From Mesorhizobium wenxiniae (GTDB lineage Bacteria > Pseudomonadota > Alphaproteobacteria > Rhizobiales > Rhizobiaceae): DNA of 64,000 nucleotides. Below, piece by piece: positions 1 to 7,340 of this stretch. A program made the translations under genes and the position numbers. The stretch's first letter is position 1. Each line of letters begins with the position of its first letter. The stretch is taken from the NCBI RefSeq assembly GCF_002284535.1, contig NZ_NPKH01000001.1:163805-227804 (forward strand). Direction: 5' to 3'. The notes beneath the pieces are model-generated. The model made no database searches. It was given only the letters and a program-made list of their open reading frames with translations, and was not told where the DNA came from.

Positions 1-642
1 AACAAGTACCGGAAGTGGATCGATGAAGCGATCGATGCCGAGACCCGCTCCGACAGCATCGAGAAATGGCGCAAGGTCTTCGGCGACGATTTTGCGAAGG
101 GAGAGAACGTAAAGAAGGCGGAGGCTTCTGCGATGCAGCAGGCCAGTGCGCTTCTCATGGAAGGGGCAGCCCACCTTGATAGCCTAGTCGACAACGTAAT
201 TGACTTTGGTATCAGCATCCTCCCATTGTGGTTCCGGACGCCATCCCACCTCCAGGCCCCGCGTTGGCAGCCCGCCGAGCAGGTTTCCCGGAATGTCCAA
301 GTCTTCGCCGAATATCGCGCGTCCCAGTATTCCGGCAAGGGACATCCGATCAATTCAGGCGAGGCGTTACCCCCGCGGGGTGGTCTCTGGTTCGACGTCC
401 GTGTCAACAAGTTCCAGACGGTGCCGGCTGACTGCTACGTACGGTGGCGCATCACCAATACCGGGGCAGTGGCGATGGCCCTCAAGAAAGGGCGGGGCGG
501 CTTCGAGAAGCCTACCGACGGTGATCGTCGCTGGGAAGCGCTCGAATATCGCGGCGTCCACATGGCGGAAGCATTCATCATCCGTAGAAGCGATGATCGG
601 CTCGTTGGTTTTAGCGAGCCATTCTACGCTGTGATCAAGTAG
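1..642 (+). CDS. CD-NTase C-terminal part with AGS-C sensor domain (partial, left edge)
   Basis: The frame is open from base 1, so the 5' end lies outside the window; about 213 residues are visible. The first part has a helical tail with the motif SIEKWRKVFGDDF, which resembles the end of SMODS-type nucleotidyltransferases. The last 80 residues (VRWRITNTGAVA, then EYRGVHMAEAFII and SEPFYAVI) match the AGS-C sensor fold fused to CD-NTases in CBASS-like systems. The family makes cyclic oligonucleotide signals that switch on a nearby effector. The catalytic part is not visible, so activity cannot be judged. The stop is followed 21 bp later by the S-4TM gene, consistent with one operon. Assignment rests on motif resemblance seen by eye. 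Confidence 0.6.
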   Translation, partial: NKYRKWIDEAIDAETRSDSIEKWRKVFGDDFAKGENVKKAEASAMQQASALLMEGAAHLDSLVDNVIDFGISILPLWFRTPSHLQAPRWQPAEQVSRNVQVFAEYRASQYSGKGHPINSGEALPPRGGLWFDVRVNKFQTVPADCYVRWRITNTGAVAMALKKGRGGFEKPTDGDRRWEALEYRGVHMAEAFIIRRSDDRLVGFSEPFYAVIK

Positions 643-663
643 GTTGAGGAAAGGGAGCTATCG

Positions 664-1434
664 ATGCCCAGGGTAGATACGGTAGGTGGCAACTACTACA
701 AGCCCCTCGAGCGGGCCGAAGCTGTCGGATCTGGACTGTTCTGGGTGGTTTCGATCCTCTCGATTGCGGCGCTTTTCGCCGACAAGGTGGCCTATCCGAT
801 TGTCTACGATATCGTGCAGATCGTCTTCATCGTTTGCGTGCTGCTGTTCTTTTTCCAGGGACAGGTCCAGAAGCTCTATCTCTTTCCTCGTGCCGAAGAC
901 AAACGCCGGCAGGAATTGCTGTCGAACAGTTACGGCGTGACGCTGACGCATGAAGAGACAGTCGGCTACTACAATAATGACCAGACAAACCCGTTGAAGC
1001 GCCTCGCGGCGTCGGTCATGGAAAGCACGTTCTTCACGCGCGAGATTGTTCGAAAGATGCTCGTCGGACAGCGAACGAAGACCGCAGGTTACCTCGTCAT
1101 CTACTTCGTCGCCGTCTTGAATCGCTCCACGAATCTCGAAGTCCTTGCTGTCGCGGCTCAGGCGGTCTTCAGTGAGGATATCATCGCCCGGTGGCTCCGG
1201 ATGGAATGGCTCCGTATCCGCAGCGAGCAGGTTTTCGATAATCTAACTCGACTGTTCACAGGAAAGCAGGCCTTCTCGCGACCCGCAGCTCAATCGCAGG
1301 CGATCGACTTTTTCTCGTTCTATGAGACGACCAAATCTACGGCCGCGATCCTTCTCTCATCTAGGCTGTTTCATAAGCACAACGCGCGCCTGACGAAGGA
1401 ATGGGATCAGATTCGCGGTCGTCTCGGAATCTGA
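664..1434 (+). CDS. S-4TM family putative pore-forming effector
   Basis: A 256-residue membrane protein with two hydrophobic segments near the N-terminus (about residues 22-40 and 44-64) and two more around 137-175, giving four transmembrane helices. Between them lies a cytoplasmic stretch with QELLSNSYGVTLTHEETVGYYNN and a nearby MESTFFTREIV; this layout is characteristic of SMODS-associated 4TM (S-4TM) proteins. In CBASS-type defence such proteins are thought to open the inner membrane when they sense the cyclic nucleotide made by the partner CD-NTase, stopping infected cells. A strong ribosome site (AGGAAAGGGAG) precedes the ATG. It sits between two CD-NTase genes, 7 bp upstream of the second. 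Effector action is inferred from family and context. Confidence 0.65.
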   Translation: MPRVDTVGGNYYKPLERAEAVGSGLFWVVSILSIAALFADKVAYPIVYDIVQIVFIVCVLLFFFQGQVQKLYLFPRAEDKRRQELLSNSYGVTLTHEETVGYYNNDQTNPLKRLAASVMESTFFTREIVRKMLVGQRTKTAGYLVIYFVAVLNRSTNLEVLAVAAQAVFSEDIIARWLRMEWLRIRSEQVFDNLTRLFTGKQAFSRPAAQSQAIDFFSFYETTKSTAAILLSSRLFHKHNARLTKEWDQIRGRLGI

Positions 1435-1441
1435 GGCAAAC

Positions 1442-2304
1442 ATGGTCACAACTATATCGGAGGGCTTTCGCCAATTCAGAACAAACCTTGAAATCACAAG
1501 TCTTCAGGAAAGCACTACGTCCAGCCGTCAGCAGAACGTGCGGGACACGGTCGCCGAAGATTTCGAAGTTCTCGAATCCTTTCTGACCGGGTCCTATCGC
1601 CGAAACACGATGATCGCACCCCTCACTACGGCAGACATCGACGTCTTCATCGTGCTCGATCCGAAATACTACACGGACCAAAGCCAGCATGCACTGCTGT
1701 CATCCGTGATGACGACACTCAAGAAGAGGTATCCGAAGACACCGAAAATAAAGCCCGACGGCCAAGCGGTGACCATCACCTTCACGGATTTCAAGGTCGA
1801 TGTCGTTCCGGGCTTTTATCGAACTGGCGGTGGGTTTCTTATTCCCGACTCGCACCTGAAGAGATGGATTCCCACGGATCCGAAGAAGCACGTCGACTTG
1901 TGGTCCGCGTCCAACAAAGCTCACCACGGCTCACTCGTGCCACTGATCAAGATGCTGAAGTGCTGGAACCGCGAGAAGGGAATCTCTTCCGCTCCTTTCA
2001 TCTGGAGGTCCTAGTGCGCCATGTTCTGAAGGACGTCACTATCACCGACTATCCGAGCGGCGCTCGATGGGTATTCGACAAAATGAGGGACAAGGTCTGG
2101 ACCAAGATTGCCGATCCCGCCGGCTACAGCGACGACGTCGCTTCCTATCTCGCTAAGTCCGAGGCCGACAGGATGATCGCCGCTCTCGACCAGGCGTATC
2201 GGCGGGCCCGTACTGCGGAAAACTACTCGAACCAGGGATATGCGAAGCTGGCGATCGACGAATGGCGGTCGATTTTTGCTGACTATTTCCCCGCATACGG
2301 ATGA
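1442..2304 (+). pseudogene. SMODS-type CD-NTase, interrupted by one frameshift
   Basis: The N-terminal part carries the nucleotidyltransferase signature: GSYRRNT (residues about 50-56), DIDVF about ten residues later, and a third acidic residue in KVDVVPGF. These are the G-S and D-x-D...D elements of active CD-NTases. The frame ends early at 2014, but the adjacent frame continues with LFRSFHLEVL and a helical C-terminus ending AIDEWRSIFADYFPAYG, exactly what the family needs. The break is at about 1978-1981, where one base appears missing in the run aaggga. Repaired, the protein would be about 287 residues. It could be a real inactivating mutation, programmed slippage at the purine run, or a sequencing error. 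Its C-terminal helix motif resembles that of the partial gene at the left edge, implying two CD-NTase paralogues. Confidence 0.65.
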
Positions 2305-2418
2305 GGCGACCACACTCGAAGAACGAAAAACGGGCAGCAGTCTTAAGCCTCGGGCTGGTTGCATGTTAGTTTCCAACAAACCAACTCGGAATGTCACTGC
2401 TCGACTAGGGGAAACTTG

Positions 2419-3882
2419 ATGGATGAGGAAGCCGCCCAGGAGAGCGCGCTACAGAGGCGCCTAGGCAAGCTGCTGGCCGAAGCGTATGATGAAGTCGTAT
2501 CTGCCATTCTTTCCAAGCTTGAGGGTGGCGGCAAACCATCCAAGGTGAGCAGATATCCGACCTTCTCGCTGCATAACAACGGCATGGCATCGTTGGGCGA
2601 TGGCGCTTGGACGGGGGTGGGTCCGCTAGAATATGCTTCACTGCTCGAACCTCCCTACAACGACCCTGAGGCGCGTCAGTTAGGCAAGTTCCCACCCATT
2701 CGTTTCCCTGCAGTGGCGAGGCTGGCAGCGTTCGCCCTTGAATACCCCGAAATCGCCCGCATTCCCCCGACGGGATCCGACGCGGAAAATCCGTTAGCAA
2801 GGGTCGCTATCGACCTTCTAGTCGCGCGGGCTGCGGATGTTCATTTTCTTTGCTTCGGCGCGGCCCCCGCGACGGACGCGACCCGCGCTGTTGTTCTGAA
2901 GCCGCTTTTCAAAGGATTGTTTGACTCGCGCCTGAAGCTTGCGGTGCTCGCGCCGATCGCACTCGTCCGGTTCGACTTCGACCGGGTGCGCCTCGGACCC
3001 TCTGCCTATATCATGCGAATGTCGCCAGATTTTCAACGAGCGCGATGGGAGATGAAGGCCTACGGCGCTAACGGTCATGACCAAGTGCTCGCGGCCGCGA
3101 CCCATGCTTTCGTGCTTACCGGATGGGACGTTCCGAACGGCAATTGGATCGAGCTTAGCCAGACACTATCGAACTTCAGCTCGGAAGCACGCGAGCGCAT
3201 CGATGCGCTATTCGCTGCGCTCCGGCTCGAGACCGGGATCGAGACTGGATATGCGCAGGAAATCCGGCTTGCGAGGGGCTGGCGTCACCGGCACAATTAT
3301 CGGCTGCCCAATGTTTATGCCGTTGGCGCACGCCGCTATCCCGAGGTGTTCGACGATTTTGGTTGGAACCGTGCGGACCTACCCCTCGTCAGCAAGGCGC
3401 AGATGCGCAAGGTCGCATGCCTTCTTGAAGCATTAGAAAGTTCAACAGGCGAAAGGCTTGCCTTGGCCACCCGTCGCCTGAACACGGCAATGACGCGCAG
3501 TGACCTCGCCGACGCAATTCTCGACGCCACAATCGCTCTTGAGGTTTTACTTGGCGACGGAGACGGGCAGGCGATCTCGTGGAAGCTCCGGATGCGCGCA
3601 GCCGCGTTGGCAGGTATCGAGGGAGGTCAAGCTGGTGCGAAAGCCATGAGTGACGCGATCGCGGTGGTCTATTCGACCCGATCAGCCATTGTCCATGGCA
3701 CTCGGCGACGAATTGGCGCTGCCGACGCACATGCAGAACGGGATTTGGCGGCGAAGGACCTGGCGCTCGATGCATTGCGTAGCCTGCTTAAGATCCTCAT
3801 CCGCCGACCTGAGTTTCTCGATCCACGTCGTATCGACGGCGATCTGTTGATGGCACCGCCGTGCATCACAACTAGCACCTAG
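2419..3882 (+). CDS. HEPN domain protein (ApeA-HEPN-like C-terminus)
   Basis: A 487-residue soluble protein. The C-terminal third has the pattern of HEPN domains: LADAILDATIALEVLLGDG, then a helix with WKLRMRAAALAG, then YSTRSAIVHG, in which R-S-A-I-V-H is the R-x4-H motif of HEPN ribonucleases. The long N-terminal region is not recognised. I chose the ATG at 2419 because the earlier in-frame ATG at 2359 has no ribosome site and the peptide between them looks random. HEPN proteins often act as RNases in toxin-antitoxin and abortive-infection systems; a defence role here is inferred from the neighbours (CD-NTases, S-4TM, DUF4238). It is followed 12 bp later by the DUF4238 gene, suggesting co-transcription. 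Confidence 0.5.
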   Translation: MDEEAAQESALQRRLGKLLAEAYDEVVSAILSKLEGGGKPSKVSRYPTFSLHNNGMASLGDGAWTGVGPLEYASLLEPPYNDPEARQLGKFPPIRFPAVARLAAFALEYPEIARIPPTGSDAENPLARVAIDLLVARAADVHFLCFGAAPATDATRAVVLKPLFKGLFDSRLKLAVLAPIALVRFDFDRVRLGPSAYIMRMSPDFQRARWEMKAYGANGHDQVLAAATHAFVLTGWDVPNGNWIELSQTLSNFSSEARERIDALFAALRLETGIETGYAQEIRLARGWRHRHNYRLPNVYAVGARRYPEVFDDFGWNRADLPLVSKAQMRKVACLLEALESSTGERLALATRRLNTAMTRSDLADAILDATIALEVLLGDGDGQAISWKLRMRAAALAGIEGGQAGAKAMSDAIAVVYSTRSAIVHGTRRRIGAADAHAERDLAAKDLALDALRSLLKILIRRPEFLDPRRIDGDLLMAPPCITTST

Positions 3883-3894
3883 ACGATCGGACCG

Positions 3895-4743
3895 ATGTCA
3901 GTTCCCAAGCGCCATCACTACGTGCCGCAGATGATCCTGAACGGCTTCACAGACTCGGATGGCTGGCTGCACTGGTGCCGCCTCCGCGAACGACCCGTCA
4001 CGGTCCGCCGCGCAAGGCCTCTTGAACTGTTCCATCAGAATCATCTGTACAGCACGCTTTCTGAAACCGGGGCCAAGGATCCGGCAATGGAGCACGCTCT
4101 TTCAGTTCTTGAGAGCGAGGCTGTTGGAGTCGTGCAATCCATTCTGGTGCCGGCACGGGAGGGCCGGCTTCCCGTCCTTACATCCGAGCAAAAGCGCCTC
4201 TGGTACATATTCTTTCTAACCCAGTGGCGACGCAGTCCTGAGACCCAACGAGCCAACGTCTCCGATGCTGAAGCACTGCGAATGGTTGAGGATACACTCG
4301 ACGAGCTCCGCCAAGCCGCACCCCATCGACTTGACGAAATCGAAGCGCTGGCGACGGCCGATGCCAAGGCTCGAACAGTACGCAACGTTCGAGTTCAGAC
4401 AATCGGACAACCGAGTGCAGAGGTGATGCGCGTGCTTGAGCGACGTGGCATCGCCATACTGCGCATCGTCCAGCCGAAGAAAAGCTTCATCGTCGGCAGC
4501 CGGCCAGTCGTGAAACTAACCGCGCCCAATCGCACCGATCTTAACGATCCGACGGTCGAGATGTGGCTCCCGATCGCGTCAGACGTTGCCGTGGGAGCAG
4601 GACAAGGCGACGGAAAGATAAGTCTTCACGATACGGTCGATGAACGCCCAGTGCGGCAGCTCAACATTGCGATCGCGGGCCAGAGTGGCACCATCGCTGC
4701 CGGTTCAGCAGCGCTGGTCAAATCCATAGCCAATGCTCGGTGA
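3895..4743 (+). CDS. DUF4238 domain protein
   Basis: A 282-residue protein beginning MSVPKRHHYVPQ, the hallmark start of DUF4238 (HHYVPQ followed by a FTDSDG turn and a RLRERPV strand). The family is widespread in bacterial accessory regions and has no settled biochemical function; several members occur near defence genes. The N-terminal His-Tyr-Val-Pro element could form part of an active site, but this is not established. Length is usual for the family. It starts 12 bp after the HEPN gene and ends where a decayed DUF4263 segment begins, so it is probably part of the same accessory operon. No membrane segment or signal peptide is visible. Confidence 0.65.
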   Translation: MSVPKRHHYVPQMILNGFTDSDGWLHWCRLRERPVTVRRARPLELFHQNHLYSTLSETGAKDPAMEHALSVLESEAVGVVQSILVPAREGRLPVLTSEQKRLWYIFFLTQWRRSPETQRANVSDAEALRMVEDTLDELRQAAPHRLDEIEALATADAKARTVRNVRVQTIGQPSAEVMRVLERRGIAILRIVQPKKSFIVGSRPVVKLTAPNRTDLNDPTVEMWLPIASDVAVGAGQGDGKISLHDTVDERPVRQLNIAIAGQSGTIAAGSAALVKSIANAR

Positions 4744-5151
4744 TCAAATCCGAATATCCGAGGGGCTCGCGGGTAAGGCCGACCTCGCGCTTCTATATGG
4801 ACGGCGGCCACGAGTACCACCCGGATTTCGTGCACGCAGCAGATCAGCAGTTGGAGGCTGACTTTCGATGAAGGTAACCCGCAGGCCTTCTTCAATCAGC
4901 TGAGCACGATCAGCGTGCCGGTGACGATGCAACGCAACCCAACCTACCCGAAATTCGTGTTGGTGTTCGGCCGCCGCGCCGAATACGCGGAGAGCGAACT
5001 GCGGCGCAGCCGTATTGACGCCGAAGAGCGCGACGATTTCAAGATTATCACGTTCGACAGCCTCGCGGAGGGTCTATATGGCAAGCGCACATTGTGGTTC
5101 GGCGTCCGGCGCGCCGAGTTCATGGATCTTCAGAATGAGGAAGATCGTTGA
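4744..5151 (+). pseudogene. Shedu-like (DUF4263) C-terminal relic
   Basis: No full gene is present. In the frame ending at 5151 the translation contains QQISSWRLTFDEG, then PKFVLVFGRRAEYAE and DFKIITFDSLAEGL, which resembles the C-terminal nuclease-fold region of Shedu/DUF4263 proteins (a tryptophan-bearing helix, a buried strand ending in G-R, then a strand ending in a Y/F-D-x-L element). The upstream half needs another frame and no good start codon is available; the only ATG at 4921 would give a very short product. I read it as the remains of a DUF4263 anti-phage nuclease gene. From 5152 to 5359 nothing convincing is visible. The identification is from short motifs only. Confidence 0.4.
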
Positions 5152-5359
5152 CGATAATCTCTTTATCTGGGCCGATCCACGTATGCTAACCGTCAGCGAA
5201 GGGTTATACGAAAAGCTCGAGGCGGTCGGGGGCAAGAACAAGCCTTCGCCCTTCCGTACAACAGGATGCGGCCATCTTATGGGCAATTTCCATCCGGATG
5301 CGCTGAAGGTGAGGATGCGCCGCCGAACGGCCGCACCCGCGACGGCAAGCTGACGGACC

Positions 5360-6490
5360 ATGGCCGATCAAGAGCCGACTGCTGTCGAAGATATGAAACC
5401 TGAGCACGTGGCGCCCAAGCGCCGGGAAGCCGCTGAGACCGAGAGCAACGGCCACGCGGAGAGCGCTGTATCAGAAGGGTTCATCACGGTCGCCGACCTG
5501 CCGCGCGGCCTCTACGACCATGAGGGGCACGTATCCGTGCGAGACCGTGGGCGGCGGCGATATCACCCGTTTGCCTATGATTTCGACTCCACCCCGATGA
5601 GTCTCGACGATCCGAGCGAGCACTGGGAGGAGAAAGTGAAGGTGCTCCATATCGAGAACCGCAACAATGCGATTGAGAGGCTTAAAGCCGAGTACGGCGA
5701 ACGCCGCCATGCGCAAGTGATCCAGGACACTAAGGACCTTGGCGCAAAGGCGTTCTCCATCGTCAGTTATCATAACCTGATGCATGAACAGGCGCGCCGC
5801 GCCTTTGTATCAGGGCTCTACTTCCCAGCCTTGGTCGCTGCGTGCGCCCTCGGCGAGCGCATCCTGAACCACCTCATCCTGGACCTTCGGGATCACTACA
5901 AAGCGTCGCCGTACTACCGCCGTGTTTATCGCAGCGAGTCTTTCGATGACTGGCGGTTCGCCGTGCGCGTGCTGGAAGACTGGGGCGTGCTCTTGCCTGA
6001 TGTTGGGATAGCTTTCATGGAGCTTGCGACGCTGCGCAACCGCTCGGTCCACTTTAACCCCGCGACCTACTCCACAATGCGGGAGGACGCTCTATCGGCA
6101 TTGAAAACGCTGGGCCACATCATCCAACTGCAGTTTGGCGGATTCGGCCGGCAACCATGGTTTATCGAAAACACGCCCGGCGCCCAGTTCATCAAGCGGA
6201 CATACGAGGACGTTCCCTTCGTAAAGACTTATATCGTGCCCTTGAGCGGATTTGTCGGCGTAGAATACGGCATGGACCTCACGGAACGGGGTTGGCGTCA
6301 TCTCGACTACCATGACTATGGCCCGGGCGATGTCGACGACTCCGCGTATGCGCGTCTCTACCGTGAGCGGGATCATAGCAAAGTCGTTACGCGCGAGATG
6401 GTGGAGCGCGCTGCACGGGCGCAGGCAACGGCCGCGGCCGAGGAAGGGGCGGAAAGCGCCCGTCCCGAAGGTGTCGCGCCCCAGGCATAA
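5360..6490 (+). CDS. Hypothetical protein with HEPN-like core
   Basis: A 376-residue protein with charged, low-complexity ends (a Glu/Ala-rich first 45 residues and an Ala-rich tail). The middle is helical: QARRAFVSGLYFPALVAACALGERILNHLIL, then a helix with VLEDWGV, then MELATLRNRSVHFN. The R-N-R-S-V-H stretch fits the R-x4-H motif of HEPN domains, and the preceding hydrophobic helix with an acidic residue fits the same fold. I do not recognise a named family. It is the last gene of the defence-like block and stands apart by a 200-bp gap. RNase activity is possible but not shown. Confidence 0.45.
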   Translation: MADQEPTAVEDMKPEHVAPKRREAAETESNGHAESAVSEGFITVADLPRGLYDHEGHVSVRDRGRRRYHPFAYDFDSTPMSLDDPSEHWEEKVKVLHIENRNNAIERLKAEYGERRHAQVIQDTKDLGAKAFSIVSYHNLMHEQARRAFVSGLYFPALVAACALGERILNHLILDLRDHYKASPYYRRVYRSESFDDWRFAVRVLEDWGVLLPDVGIAFMELATLRNRSVHFNPATYSTMREDALSALKTLGHIIQLQFGGFGRQPWFIENTPGAQFIKRTYEDVPFVKTYIVPLSGFVGVEYGMDLTERGWRHLDYHDYGPGDVDDSAYARLYRERDHSKVVTREMVERAARAQATAAAEEGAESARPEGVAPQA

Positions 6491-6570
6491 TCTCCACAGC
6501 GATCGGTTCCGCCGCGATTTGGCGCTTCGGAGTTGAGCCCGAAATCGCTGCGCATGCGTAGCGAAGCGAA

Positions 6571-7277
6571 TTGACATTATTACGGGCAATGACCGCTATC
6601 GTGGTTTCGGTATTTGAGTACGAGCGGCCGAAAGGGCGTCGGTTGGTTATGGGCAGCTTTCCATCAACCGGGGCCGAAACCGGACGGACCGCAGTCGGCC
6701 CCGGAGCGGCCATTTCTGAACTCCCGCACATTGGCTTTTCCAGCGCTAAACTGGCCTTGGGCGCCAGATGTTCCCGGTCTGTGCTCGAAAAGTCGCATAA
6801 AGGGCAGACTGGCACATGGAACTTGGGTCGCGAGGTGGAGCAAATGCGTTACGCAGGGTCGCAGAACGCGCAAGAGACATTGCAGGTCATCTATAATCGA
6901 GCTGTCGGCCCAGCCGACTTCCTATTCGTGCCAGTGAGCAATGGCAATCGTACCAGCGACAGCACCCATTGCTCGCTGCTGCTCGTTGATGGCCGCAACC
7001 CGGAGCGGGTCGCCTATCACCACGACTCCTCCCGGACAGGGCCACAACGACGAGCCTGCAAACCAGCTCGCAAGGGTGCTGAACGGCACCTTCGAGGCAG
7101 CCCCCATGACCCGACAGCCGAATGCTTATGACTGCGGCGTGTTTGTGTTGGCACGTGGGCGCCGATTGGACAATTGATGGCCGGGCAGCGGCGCCGGGTC
7201 GCTGCGACGACCTCGTCGCCGACCGGCAGGCGCTGCAAGACCGGCTGAGGCGGCGCTTCCGCACGGGATTTGTCTAA
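6571..7277 (+). pseudogene. C48 (Ulp1/NopD-like) cysteine protease effector relic
   Basis: The translation shows DFLFVPVSNGN, then a catalytic-type histidine in STHCSLLLVD, an acidic residue in YHHDSS and, one frame over, QPNAYDCGVFVL, the Gln and Cys of a Ulp1-type SUMO/ubiquitin-like protease. Frame 1 runs to about 7040 and the frame starting near 7030 carries the cysteine half, so one base is lost near 7035-7045; a further stop follows after LDN, though DLVADRQALQDRLRRRF continues beyond. The N-terminal secretion region expected of a type III effector is mostly missing. The residue after His is Cys rather than the usual Trp. Homologues are type III effectors in rhizobia and XopD-like proteins in plant pathogens; this copy is almost certainly inactive. 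Confidence 0.6.
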
Positions 7278-7340
7278 AATTCCAAGGGGGATTTGTGGAG
7301 GTATGACGCCGACAGGCCGCCTACCGCCAGACTACCCCGC

